From NCBI GenBank assembly GCA_019751755.1, contig JAIENA010000346.1, forward strand, positions 1-34,520: a DNA stretch of 34,520 bases, written 5' to 3'. How positions within the stretch are numbered: the first letter of the stretch is position 1; every line of letters starts with the position of its first letter. A program made the translations under genes and the position numbers. Below, piece by piece: positions 15,958 through 24,098 of this stretch. This DNA is from Burkholderiaceae bacterium (GTDB lineage: Bacteria; Pseudomonadota; Gammaproteobacteria; Burkholderiales; Burkholderiaceae_D). The notes under the pieces are model-generated. The model made no database searches and was not told the origin of the DNA. It worked only from the letters and a program-made list of their open reading frames with translations.

Positions 15958-17339
15958 GCCACGTACCTCATATCTTGGAAGATTTCTACAATTTTTTCGG
16001 TCTTGGTCGATCGAACCCGCTCGACAACAGGTTGATGGCGGTGCAGGAAGTCGTCGGGCGCGATTGCGTCGCTCAATGCCTTGAACCAGTTATGCTCCAG
16101 AACGTAGTTGTCCACGGTGGCGACCTGTAACACCTCCATTTGCAACCGTACGCTGTAGGCCCATACAAAGATTTTTTCGATCGCACGCGATATCTCGACC
16201 AGACCAAACTTATCGATGTAGCAAACCAGGAGGCAGTCAAACATCGTGCGCACGAAACTGTCGCCGGTGCGCTTGCGACCTGCATAGCTGTCGATAGCGT
16301 CGACGATACGGACGGCAAAACCGGTCAGTGGACCGACTGTTGCGTGAATTCGGCCAGGCTCACCGGTGATCGCTGCAATCCGCTCTTGGTAGTGCGCTGT
16401 CATTTCAAAGAAACGGCGACCGTTTATGATGGTCTGGTCCACTCGGAATGGGAAAGTCATTCCTCGGCCGTCAATCTTGCGTTCATACTGGCGATTGTAG
16501 GAATCGACAAAGTGATGCACGATGCGCAACTGGCCTGCATACGGCAAATGGGCCGAACTGTCGATGTTGACGCCTTTGAAAACATAAGCGTCACCCTTGC
16601 CGAAATAGCGGGCGGAGCGGCCCTTGGACCAGTTACGCATACGATACAGGTAGTCGGCGAACAGGTGCGCGAGCTCCTCGCTCTCACTATTTTCCCATTG
16701 CGCCACCGTATGCGCCTTCACCTGCTCATCGTCACCGAATTCACGCAAATGGTACGCCTTGAGTAGATCGTGCGGCTCCAGGTCGCGTCCGCGTGCGTTT
16801 TGGGAATCAAAGAACTGAAATGCTTCCGAGATATCGGTCAACTCGAATACGACCACGTGGCAACGGTTAAGCATGAACTCCACGAGTTCCTCAGAGAAAT
16901 CGGCTCGCTCCACGATGCGGGAAATCTCAAGAAAGTTTTTCCGGATATTGCTTTGTGAAATCTCGCTTCCGAATGTCGGCTGGATCATATTTTTTGCCAG
17001 TTTGTCCAGAGCCTCCCTCAGCTCCTTGCGGACCAGCTTTGTCGTGGCGAGCCGATACAATGCCTTCACGGCAAGCATGAGCGTAATGGTCCGTTGCTGT
17101 CCGTCGACAATGTTCAGCGCCTCCCCATCCCGGTGCAGCACGATCGTGCCCAACCGATAAGATGGCTTATTCCTGTGCGTCGAGATGTCAGCAAACAATT
17201 GATTGATGTTCTTGCTGGTCCACTTATACGGCCGCTGATAAGTTGGAATCTTCAGATTGGACATGGATAGCAAGGTCTTTACGTCAATGATCTGCTTGCC
17301 CAAGGTCCCTGGCGCGAGTTGGTTCGATTCGTTCTTCAT
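15954..17339 (-). CDS. DUF262 protein, first gene of a two-gene restriction-like pair
   Basis: This 461-aa protein has a DUF262 N-terminal domain: IPTYQRPYKW (31-40), DGQQR (79-83) and, further on, FQFFDSQNARGRDLEPHDLL. The long helical C-terminal region shows no HNH/DUF1524 nuclease signature, unlike its partner. It is probably the nucleotide-sensing or target-recognition half of the pair (inference). The nuclease-bearing partner follows with an ATGA overlap. The start at ATG 17339 has only a weak ribosome-binding site. The AT-rich stretch upstream (about 17440-17490) probably carries the promoter. Confidence 0.85.
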   Translation of the reverse strand: MKNESNQLAPGTLGKQIIDVKTLLSMSNLKIPTYQRPYKWTSKNINQLFADISTHRNKPSYRLGTIVLHRDGEALNIVDGQQRTITLMLAVKALYRLATTKLVRKELREALDKLAKNMIQPTFGSEISQSNIRKNFLEISRIVERADFSEELVEFMLNRCHVVVFELTDISEAFQFFDSQNARGRDLEPHDLLKAYHLREFGDDEQVKAHTVAQWENSESEELAHLFADYLYRMRNWSKGRSARYFGKGDAYVFKGVNIDSSAHLPYAGQLRIVHHFVDSYNRQYERKIDGRGMTFPFRVDQTIINGRRFFEMTAHYQERIAAITGEPGRIHATVGPLTGFAVRIVDAIDSYAGRKRTGDSFVRTMFDCLLVCYIDKFGLVEISRAIEKIFVWAYSVRLQMEVLQVATVDNYVLEHNWFKALSDAIAPDDFLHRHQPVVERVRSTKTEKIVEIFQDMRYVA

Positions 17340-17570
17340 GCGTTCTTGATGACTTCCTGTTCGTGGCGATCGACGCCCATGGTTGCAAACGGACGCGACA
17401 GATCATGTCGCAGCTAACTGTGCCGACAATAAAGTTACATAAAAGGAAATTAACTATAACAAAGAATCGTACGGCGGATAAGTACGGCGAGACGTAGGCA
17501 CGGCCATTCAAACCCGCGCCATGGTCTGCGCCAAACACTTCGTGCCTTGAGTTGAGCACCACACTGGAAC
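17340..17570. other. Intergenic region between the DUF262 pair and the traD module
   Basis: This is a 231-base stretch without a convincing gene. Its centre is markedly AT-rich (TTATAGTTAATTTCC on the minus strand) in contrast to the GC-rich backbone, and it probably contains the promoter of the DUF262 pair. The right border of that cargo lies here, just after the DUF4400 gene stop at 17571. No target duplication was found by eye. Confidence 0.4.
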
Positions 17571-18212
17571 TCACGCCAAGATGTGTCCACGCCCCGTACT
17601 GGCAGGATAGTTGGCGATCGCAATGGCGGTGCACACGCAAGCGAGACCGATCAACAGGGGCAGCAGCGCCACTGGCACCGCCGCCGGCAATACCGCCGTA
17701 ATCACCACCGTGCAGACCGTGAGCCAGGCTGCGCAGACGCTCGCCGTCCAAACGTCCGGGTGATGCCGGGAAAATTCCAGTCCTTTCACACGGCGGCGCA
17801 CCAATCCGTCGGCAATACAGGCGCACGCCAGCAACAAGAAGCCCGGCGCCAACTGCGCCAGCGCCGCAAGACGGAAGGCGGCGAGCAGCAACAAGGCGTT
17901 TACTGAGCGCAGGTAATCGCTATCGATGAGACGCCTGCCCACGGTATTGAGTTGGCGTCCCGCCACCGTCATGACGCGGCCCTGCCCGCCGCCGGCGCCA
18001 ATCATCGGTGCGGCCACCGGCCGCTCGGCGATGGACAGCGCACGTTCCAGCGCCTGCTGTGCGTGCGCCGGGCCCCAAGCGGCGCCCTGCTGGCCGTGTT
18101 CGGCGCGGATACGATCAAAGAACGTCGAGGGTGGCGTCACCGCCGGCAGATACAGCACCAGCAGCAACAGCGACACCAGCGAGGCGATGGTTACAGCCCG
18201 GATGAACGTCAT
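17571..18212 (-). CDS. DUF4400 membrane protein, partner of TraD
   Basis: This 213-aa protein has an N-terminal membrane segment (about 5-25), a periplasmic loop with FFDRIRAEHGQQGAAW, and three more hydrophobic segments in the C-terminal half. It matches DUF4400 proteins, which in SXT/R391-like elements are encoded directly after traD and probably assist the coupling protein. Some TraD-linked proteins of this kind have been compared with TraS-like entry exclusion factors, but nothing here proves that. The ATG overlaps the traD stop by ATGA (18209-18212). Confidence 0.78.
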   Translation of the reverse strand: MTFIRAVTIASLVSLLLLVLYLPAVTPPSTFFDRIRAEHGQQGAAWGPAHAQQALERALSIAERPVAAPMIGAGGGQGRVMTVAGRQLNTVGRRLIDSDYLRSVNALLLLAAFRLAALAQLAPGFLLLACACIADGLVRRRVKGLEFSRHHPDVWTASVCAAWLTVCTVVITAVLPAAVPVALLPLLIGLACVCTAIAIANYPASTGRGHILA

Positions 18213-20113
18213 GCCGGCTCCGTGACTTTGCCAGCATCCGATTCAGGCCCCGGGTCCAGCAAGGCAAATCGCCCCTTGCACAGCCGTCCGCCAGACACCG
18301 ACGCGAAGAACTGCAGGTTCGGCAGCTTGCCCAGCAGCGAGGTCGGCACCAGCTCGTTGAATTCCTCGGCGATCTGGGTCGACTCGACCATGGTGAAGTC
18401 ACCCAGATGGCCATCCCTTGCCGTATTGCGGCCCACCTTCATGCTGTGGATCGCGGTCTGGCCGAACGTTTCGTTGATGAACTCCTGCGTCGGCTGGTCC
18501 TTGGTGCGGAACGCGATCAGGTTGTTCAGGTTACCCAGCGCCATGCGCGCCGCCTCCTGGTTGCCCAGGCGTTTGGCCAGGTCGGCGATGGTCTGCATCG
18601 CCACCGTGGTGTAGATGCCGCCTTCCGCCCCCTTATTCATGATTTCGATCAGGGGCTGGTTGATGACATTGGACACCTCGTCGACAAACAACGAGATGCG
18701 GCGGTGCCCGCCAAGGTTGTAGCGGATGCCGGAGCGCGCCGCCAGGTCGGCCAGACACATCGCGCCGATCGCCGACGCCACCGCCGGATCGGGCAACGAG
18801 TCAAGGCACATCAGCAGCACATGGCCGCCCCGCTCGATCTTCTCGAGGTTCATGATCGGGCGCTCGTCCGCCTCGTCGAACGGCTCCGGCGACAGGGTCT
18901 TGCCCAATTCCCCAGAGGTCAGCATGGACAGGATCGGCAGCAGGTTGGCCGTGATTTTCTGGTAGTGCTCGCGGTTGTGCCGGAACACCCGCACCTGGGA
19001 GTCGATCACCTTGTCGTGGCGCGACTCGTGCACGTGGCGCTCGTAGTGCTCGACGAAAGCGACCAGTTCGGCGCTGGCCACCGGCGAAGGCGATTTCAGC
19101 GTCCCCTTGCGCGCCTTGTCCAGCAGCCGAACCAAGTCGGGATCGGTACGCCAGCCTAGGCCCAGCAATTCCTCGTAGAAGCGCTTGAACGTCTCTTCCA
19201 GGATCGGCTCGATCCCCGCCTCGATGTACTTGGTCAACTTCATCAAATTGGGCCGCCGCTCCAGCCGCACCATGCCCTGCGTGACGACGTTCACCGCATC
19301 CCAGCCGAACGCCGAGAAGGCGCCGGTCGTGTCCGGCGGCAGGATCGACTGGATGCGCGAGGCAATCTCGGTCGGCTTTTGCCAGTTGAACGTGAAGTCC
19401 AGGCGCACGCCGGTTTCCGGAAACGCCGGGTGGAACCAAAGAAACGTGTCGTCCTCGCGGTAGTCGGCGCACGCCCGCTCCACCAGCCGCTTCAGGCGCT
19501 TGGAGTTTTTCGGGTCGAGGATGATGACCACGTCGCCGCGCTTGACCGCCTGCGTGATCAGCCAGCCCAGGCACACGCCTTTGCCGGACTGGGTGGTGCC
19601 GACCACCAGGGTGCCGCCCTCGAAATTCTGCAACGGCCGCGCCAGTAGCTTCTCGCGCTGTTCCACGCCGTGGATGTAGGGCAGGCCGATTTCGGCATCC
19701 GGCTGCGGATTGACCACATAGCCCAGCAATTTCAGCACGGCGGGCGCAATCCGCAGGTCGCGGTAGTCCACCTTGGCCAGCTCGTACAGCCGCTGCGAGT
19801 GGACCGGCTGCCATTCAAAGCCGAACCCGAACACCACCATGTTCGGGTCCGGCGCGAGGCGCGACAGGCGCTGCGTCGTGATCACCTCCATGGCGCGTCC
19901 CGACAAGGCCGCGCGCACACCGACGATGCGCAGCCCCTGCCGGACACGTAGTAGCGCCATCGGCACCATCACCGACAACAAGGTCGCGCCAAGCGCGCCC
20001 GGGATCGTGCCGGGGGTGGCGGCGATCGTGCCCAGCGCGGCACAGGCCCAGGAGGTGCTGGCCACCAGCTCCAGGGGGCTGCGCCAGGGCATCTCATAGC
20101 TACGCATCAGCAT
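18209..20113 (-). CDS. traD: TraD, type IV coupling protein
   Basis: This is a 634-aa inner-membrane ATPase that brings the relaxase-DNA complex to the channel. The N-terminal part has two hydrophobic segments (about 17-55). The Walker A is GTTQSGKGV at 172-180, followed by VIILDPKNSKRLK. The Walker B is ISLFVDEVSNV at about 473-483, followed by the motif TTVAMQTIADLAKRLG. Length and motifs fit the SXT/R391-type TraD. ATG 20113 was chosen because GGAGG lies nine bases upstream. It overlaps the traI stop slightly, and 20107 and 20131 are alternatives. DUF4400 follows by ATGA. Confidence 0.95.
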   Translation of the reverse strand: MLMRSYEMPWRSPLELVASTSWACAALGTIAATPGTIPGALGATLLSVMVPMALLRVRQGLRIVGVRAALSGRAMEVITTQRLSRLAPDPNMVVFGFGFEWQPVHSQRLYELAKVDYRDLRIAPAVLKLLGYVVNPQPDAEIGLPYIHGVEQREKLLARPLQNFEGGTLVVGTTQSGKGVCLGWLITQAVKRGDVVIILDPKNSKRLKRLVERACADYREDDTFLWFHPAFPETGVRLDFTFNWQKPTEIASRIQSILPPDTTGAFSAFGWDAVNVVTQGMVRLERRPNLMKLTKYIEAGIEPILEETFKRFYEELLGLGWRTDPDLVRLLDKARKGTLKSPSPVASAELVAFVEHYERHVHESRHDKVIDSQVRVFRHNREHYQKITANLLPILSMLTSGELGKTLSPEPFDEADERPIMNLEKIERGGHVLLMCLDSLPDPAVASAIGAMCLADLAARSGIRYNLGGHRRISLFVDEVSNVINQPLIEIMNKGAEGGIYTTVAMQTIADLAKRLGNQEAARMALGNLNNLIAFRTKDQPTQEFINETFGQTAIHSMKVGRNTARDGHLGDFTMVESTQIAEEFNELVPTSLLGKLPNLQFFASVSGGRLCKGRFALLDPGPESDAGKVTEPA

Positions 20114-21974
20114 GACCGGCCGCCTCCCCATGCGACGATGGCGTCGCCGCCTGGACCGGCAGGCCGGTCACGAACGACGCGCCGATGAACACCCCGGCAA
20201 CGGGCGCGCCGTCGATCTGCTGCGACTGCACGTATTCGCCCTGCTCGTCGGGCTCAAGCATGCCGGCGTCCAACAATGCACGCCACGCCTGGCGCGCCTC
20301 GACGCCCTGCCCATCGAGCGAGGCCAGTGGCACGAACAACACCCCGGCCAGAACATGGCATTGCGGCTTGTCCTCCTGCAGCGTGCTGAGAATGGCCGAC
20401 AGCGCCCTGGCCACCGTGCGACTCAAGCGCATCGGCGCGCGCAAGGCCGCGCGGCGCGGCGGTGGCACGCCATCTTGGTTGCGGTCGCGCGCGCCCCCCT
20501 GGGGCGCCGGCCCCTGGCCCCGCGCCACCGCGCCGTGCGGGTGCAACGGAGGCGGCGGCGCGGGCGGCATGTCGGGGAGCGACAATTGCGCCATGATCGG
20601 CGCATCCAGCGGGTCCGGAGTTGCCGCACGCCGGCGCGGTGGCGCCGGTGAGGGGCCGACTGGTTGCGGCACGCCAGCGTGCTCGGAACCGTCTTCGGTT
20701 GCGGTACCAGGATCGTTCCCGGGACCGTCCGCCATCCGCGCCGGGACGCCCTGCGCTGCGGGTCGGGGCCCGCCAGGCGCCTGCTCCCGCGCCATCTCCA
20801 GCGATTGCGCCAACGGCTGCGGCGGCGGCACCACATCGGCCAGCAACAAGCCGGGGGAGGCAATCCGGACGACGTCCAATGGCTCTGGCGCGCCCGGCGG
20901 CAGGATCGTGGCGACATAGGTGCCGTTGTTCCCGGCGGACACAATAGCGCCGGCAATGAGGATGTCCAGCACCTTGGCGGCGCTGTCGGGCGCACCGGGC
21001 AGGCGCTCATCGGCAAGCAGCCGAATGACGTCCGCCGCCCCGTTCGGCCACACCAGGTACAAGCCGTCCGCCCCGAACCACAACCGCGAGCGGGACGCAT
21101 TCGGCAGCCAATTGTGGTCCGACTGCACCAGCTCGCGCATGGCCTCGACCAGATGGCGCGCAAGATGGACCGGCACGGTCTCCTCGGCGCCGGACGCCCC
21201 CGCCGCTTGGCGCTGGCGGTGGATCACCAGCGCGGTCGCATGGCGCACCAACCGGTCCATGACATTATGGTCGTGGTAGGTGGCCAGGCCCGATATGGCG
21301 GCGAGCATGTTGGGGACGATCACGTCATTGCCAACGGCGAGATCGGCCATCGCCTGGGCGGGAACGATCATCGGTAGCGCAAACAGTCCCGGCGCGCGCC
21401 GCTCCGGCCCCGCCAGCCACTGCACGTGGAAGGTCGTACAGCGCCGCGCCCGCAGCCATGCGCTCAGCGGCGCCAGGTAGGGTTGCCACTGGTCGCCCTG
21501 GGCATCGCGCACCCTGACCTGGCCGAAGCACCGGTACAGCTCACCGCACAGTCCCGCGATGAAGGTGGCACGCCGCCAGCGCGGTTCGAGGATCAGCCGG
21601 TTTGAAATGGTCTGGCGGCCGGCAAAAATCTGGGAATCGGTGGCCTGGAGCGCATAGAACGCCACCTCCAGTCCCAGGCGAAGCATGCCGCCGGGCATGC
21701 CATGGTCACTGCCGGCGGTCGCCGGCAGCGCGTTGACGTAGCCGGCGTAATTACGAATGGGCTCAAGCAGGTCGGCGGAAAAGGTCGCGTTGTCGCAACC
21801 ATAGCAGAGTTTGATGCGGGCGATCACGTCCCGCTGGTCGGCCAACAAAGCCTCGACGGCGCCGGCGTTGATGCCGGCACCGACAGCCCCTGCCCGGGCA
21901 ACCTCCGGCGGCGGTGCGTGCGGCGCACTGGCGGCGCCTACGCGCAGCCGTTTCAACAGGTTCGCAAGAGACAT
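20100..21974 (-). CDS. traI: TraI, MobH-type relaxase (TraI_2 family)
   Basis: This 624-aa protein nicks the transfer origin and leads the strand into the recipient. The N-terminal TraI_2 domain (about 60-290) contains NALPATAGSDHGMPGG, GLEVAFYAL, AGLCGELYRCFGQV and GLATYHDHNVMDRLV, all diagnostic of the MobH group, with H91, H235 and H237 as candidate metal-binding residues. Residues about 385-510 are a proline/glycine-rich linker. The C-terminal TraI_2_C domain (about 515-606) has CHVLAGVLFVPL and a winged-helix-like end. ATG 21974 was chosen on family similarity, with a weak GGGGG upstream. It lies 73 bases after the flhC-like gene and is followed by traD. Confidence 0.92.
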   Translation of the reverse strand: MSLANLLKRLRVGAASAPHAPPPEVARAGAVGAGINAGAVEALLADQRDVIARIKLCYGCDNATFSADLLEPIRNYAGYVNALPATAGSDHGMPGGMLRLGLEVAFYALQATDSQIFAGRQTISNRLILEPRWRRATFIAGLCGELYRCFGQVRVRDAQGDQWQPYLAPLSAWLRARRCTTFHVQWLAGPERRAPGLFALPMIVPAQAMADLAVGNDVIVPNMLAAISGLATYHDHNVMDRLVRHATALVIHRQRQAAGASGAEETVPVHLARHLVEAMRELVQSDHNWLPNASRSRLWFGADGLYLVWPNGAADVIRLLADERLPGAPDSAAKVLDILIAGAIVSAGNNGTYVATILPPGAPEPLDVVRIASPGLLLADVVPPPQPLAQSLEMAREQAPGGPRPAAQGVPARMADGPGNDPGTATEDGSEHAGVPQPVGPSPAPPRRRAATPDPLDAPIMAQLSLPDMPPAPPPPLHPHGAVARGQGPAPQGGARDRNQDGVPPPRRAALRAPMRLSRTVARALSAILSTLQEDKPQCHVLAGVLFVPLASLDGQGVEARQAWRALLDAGMLEPDEQGEYVQSQQIDGAPVAGVFIGASFVTGLPVQAATPSSHGEAAGHADA

Positions 21975-22030
21975 CGTCCGCCCCCGGTTGCAGTGGATCC
22001 CCAGTGTCGAGTGTCCTGCGAACCGCGTCC

Positions 22031-22067
22031 ATCCGAAAACAAGGCGATTAGGACTGTTTTTTCGGAT
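22031..22067. promoter_or_regulatory. Inverted repeat over the flhC-like stop, upstream of traI
   Basis: ATCCGAAAA (22031-22039) and TTTTCGGAT (22059-22067) form a perfect nine-base inverted repeat that encloses the stop codon of the flhC-like gene (22048-22050). As RNA it would make a hairpin between the regulator pair and traI. It could be a partial terminator or processing site. The T-run lies inside the stem, so it is not a classical terminator. Confidence 0.35.
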
Positions 22068-22650
22068 CGCCGCCTGGCCGGGGCATGCGGGACGGGGTTG
22101 CCTGACGCCCCAGGAAATGCGCCTTGACGCGCGGGTCGAGCGAATAACGGTGCAGCAGATGGCAGAACACGCAGCCGGTGGCGGGCGGCGGCGCGCCGAT
22201 CTCCGCGAGATACCGGGCCTGACATCGCGGACAGCGCTGCATCGCCAGACTCGACTGGGAACACTGCCAGATGCCAAGCAACTGGCAGACCAGCGAGAAG
22301 GCCCGATCAAACGACAGCGTGGGTCTGCCCGCATGGCTGTCCGCGTACATGCGGTAGGCCAGCACCAGCGCGTCGGCCGGCGCGCAGCGCTGCCGCTCGC
22401 GCAGTTCGCTAAAGACGCTGGCAAACTCCGATGCCTCGGCGCGCGTCAGGATGTTCCCGCAATGGATCCACTCGCTGGACTCGGGCCGCCGGCCGTTGAC
22501 CGAGCCACCGTTGCGAAAGAAATGGGTGCGTAGTAGCGCGGCGCGCAAGCCGGTCACATGGACCACGGTTCCCAGGCGCGCGCCGAGCGCGATGCAGGCC
22601 CGGGCCAATTGCAGGGCGCGGATGTGATTGTCGGCGTCGGCGGCCGCCAT
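22048..22650 (-). CDS. FlhC-like transcription activator (SetC/AcaC type)
   Basis: This 200-aa protein matches FlhC architecture. An N-terminal helical region with RALQLARACIALGARLGTVV is followed by RTHFFRNGG. The C-terminal zinc site has C140, C143, C160 and C163, with the same spacing as the four zinc cysteines of E. coli FlhC. In SXT and IncC elements FlhDC-type pairs (SetCD, AcaCD) switch on the transfer genes, so this is probably the master activator of the element. ATG 22650 was chosen for the GAAGG seven bases upstream; it lies ten bases after the flhD-like stop. A 45-base longer start at 22695 would overlap that gene. Confidence 0.85.
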   Translation of the reverse strand: MAAADADNHIRALQLARACIALGARLGTVVHVTGLRAALLRTHFFRNGGSVNGRRPESSEWIHCGNILTRAEASEFASVFSELRERQRCAPADALVLAYRMYADSHAGRPTLSFDRAFSLVCQLLGIWQCSQSSLAMQRCPRCQARYLAEIGAPPPATGCVFCHLLHRYSLDPRVKAHFLGRQATPSRMPRPGGDPKKQS

Positions 22651-22660
22651 GGCGCGGCCT

Positions 22661-22990
22661 TCAATCGCGTTGACCGGCCGGCGCCAACGGGGCACCCTTG
22701 CCGGCCGGGAGGCTGGCCCCCACCCTGCGCAAGGTGACGGCCAGGCCCGCCGGCGCCGTCAACACCGCCGGCAGATTGCCGATCGGCAGAAACAGGCTTT
22801 CATCCGGCATGCTCGGGGCCAGTGCGACCAGGTCGCCGGCCGTCACTTCACTGAGGAGCGCCTCGCAATCCGGATCGAGGCGGAACTTGTAGCTGGTGGC
22901 GACCCGGTCCTGCTTGAGGCCGGCCTGGATCGTCAGCAGGAAGTGCAGGTTCAGTTGCTGCACTTCCGACAGGTGTATGGCATTGTCCAC
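22661..22990 (-). CDS. FlhD-like transcription activator (SetD/AcaD type)
   Basis: This 109-aa protein has the FlhD signature in its first half: EVQQLNLHFLLTIQAGLKQD followed by RVATSYKFRLDPDCEALLSEV. This corresponds to the FlhD helix pair with its LNL and IQ positions. FlhD-like proteins form a complex with FlhC and steer it to DNA. The start is GTG at 22990, supported by GGAGGA six bases upstream. The C-terminal tail is alanine/glycine rich. The gene is the first of an operon with the flhC-like gene and is transcribed away from the repressor gene. Confidence 0.8.
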   Translation of the reverse strand: MDNAIHLSEVQQLNLHFLLTIQAGLKQDRVATSYKFRLDPDCEALLSEVTAGDLVALAPSMPDESLFLPIGNLPAVLTAPAGLAVTLRRVGASLPAGKGAPLAPAGQRD

Positions 22991-23135
22991 GATGGGTCCT
23001 CCGTTTTGCCCCTTTCCAGGGCGTGGTTACATCCATGGTGCTGGGAGATATCACTGCACAGCTATGCGCAACCGCCCGGTTCAAGAACACGGCCCGCCTA
23101 TTATCAAAACTACACCGCAGGCCCTGCCCGGTCAA

Positions 23136-23147
23136 GAGCAACTGCTC
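23136..23147. promoter_or_regulatory. Palindromic operator-like site 1
   Basis: GAGCAACTGCTC is a ten-base inverted repeat (GAGCA/TGCTC) around a central AC. It touches the candidate -35 box of the flhDC-like promoter, so a bound protein would block or contact polymerase. It is identical in all 12 bases to the site at 23247. Confidence 0.55.
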
Positions 23148-23246
23148 CCCCTGTTCACCGCATTAGCATGGCCCTCTTGACGACCATGTCGGATTCGGGC
23201 GATGCTTGGGCCTTGCAGCAACTTCATATGCAATCTGGCATCGCTC

Positions 23247-23258
23247 GAGCAACTGCTC
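23247..23258. promoter_or_regulatory. Palindromic operator-like site 2
   Basis: This is a second identical GAGCAACTGCTC, 111 bases from the first and 44 bases before the repressor ATG. It is a natural candidate for autoregulation of the repressor gene. Confidence 0.55.
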
Positions 23259-23301
23259 CAAATCAGTTCAATCTGCCCCGAAAACAGGACCGACACGCCT
23301 T

Positions 23302-24000
23302 ATGGAGCCAGACCAGCGCAGTGCCCCACCTGCCCGCGAACTTGCGCGCGAGCTCGAATCGAACCTGGTGCCAGGACTGCGCAACCGGCTGATCGCCGAG
23401 TTGGCGGTACGCGACATCCCGCCAGACCAATACACCCCCTACCTCGCCAACCTGACCGGCCGGGTACCGCAAACCGTGAAGCGCTGGCTGAAGGCCGATC
23501 GCCCCGGCCTGCCGGATCTGGCCTCGCTCGCCCTGCTCGGGCTGCAACTGGACCTGGACCCCGATTGGCTACTGGGCCTGCAGCGCCATCGCGCGCATTT
23601 CCCGCACGACCGCTTGCCTGGACGCCTGCTCGATGCGCTCTACCCCGATGGCGACGCGCCCGCCGACTGGATCGGCGCCTTGCAGCCCCAACTCGGCATC
23701 CAGCCGGCGCTCAAGGCCGCCATCATGCGCGGACCGGAAATGGCGCCATTGATACGCGACGGCGCCCCCTTCTTTTTTGATGATACCCACACCCACGTCT
23801 CCTGCAACGGGATCTATCTGCTACAGCACAACGGGCAACAACTGGTTCGGCACGTCGAGCGCCGCATTGGCGAAGGCTTGCTGCTGCGCTGCGAGAACCC
23901 CGCGTACGCCGACACGTTGCTTGCGGACGCCGACGGCGCGAACACCAGCCTGGCCGTACACGGGCGTGTCCGACTGGTGCTGCAGGTCACGCAGTTGTAG
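23302..24000 (+). CDS. Phage-type HTH repressor with degenerate S24/LexA-like domain
   Basis: This is a 232-aa protein. Residues about 25-95 form a helix-turn-helix region (ANLTGRVPQTVKRWLKADRP, then LASLALLGLQLDLDPDWLLGL). Residues about 140-205 follow the LexA/CI C-terminal fold: RGPEMAPLIRDGAPFFFDD, CNGIYLLQHNGQQLVRHVER and LLLRCENPAYADTLL. The catalytic serine of the usual GDSMEP motif is replaced (GPEM, E146), and the catalytic lysine position reads VRH. It should therefore dimerise but not cleave itself. It faces the flhDC-like pair, so it probably plays the part of SetR in SXT, but with a signal other than RecA-triggered cleavage. The ribosome-binding site is weak; a TTG at 23206 would add 32 residues. 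Confidence 0.75.
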   Translation: MEPDQRSAPPARELARELESNLVPGLRNRLIAELAVRDIPPDQYTPYLANLTGRVPQTVKRWLKADRPGLPDLASLALLGLQLDLDPDWLLGLQRHRAHFPHDRLPGRLLDALYPDGDAPADWIGALQPQLGIQPALKAAIMRGPEMAPLIRDGAPFFFDDTHTHVSCNGIYLLQHNGQQLVRHVERRIGEGLLLRCENPAYADTLLADADGANTSLAVHGRVRLVLQVTQL

Positions 24001-24098
24001 CATGCGGCCCGCACTGCGCTTTGCAGGCGAGGGAGGCCACTCCCGGCGACGCCCATCGGCGCGACCGGTCACGGCTCCCTCCCTTTGCAACGCGCGGC

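Larger units (their letters stand above)
22991..23301. promoter_or_regulatory. Divergent control region between the flhD-like and repressor genes
   Basis: This 311-base region has no gene. On the minus strand TTGACC (23135-23130), 17 bases and TAGTTT (23112-23107) make a plausible promoter for the flhDC-like pair, with a leader of about 100 bases; GATAAT (23105-23100) is an alternative -10. The palindrome GAGCA-AC-TGCTC occurs twice, at 23136-23147, directly abutting that -35, and at 23247-23258, 44 bases before the repressor start. Such paired sites are expected for a repressor that controls both the activator and itself. GTTCACCGCATTAGC (23153-23167) lies about 60-70 bases before the inferred transcription start and has a near copy at 27125. 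Confidence 0.6.

Noticed and set aside
17284..17826. Minus-strand 180-codon frame across the start of the DUF262 gene
   Set aside because: Overlaps both DUF4400 and DUF262 genes and has no family features.
20100..21974. Loss of relaxase activity in TraI because classical HD phosphohydrolase residues look substituted
   Set aside because: Segments such as AGLCGELYR appear typical of the MobH subgroup as far as I recall, so I do not claim inactivation without an alignment.
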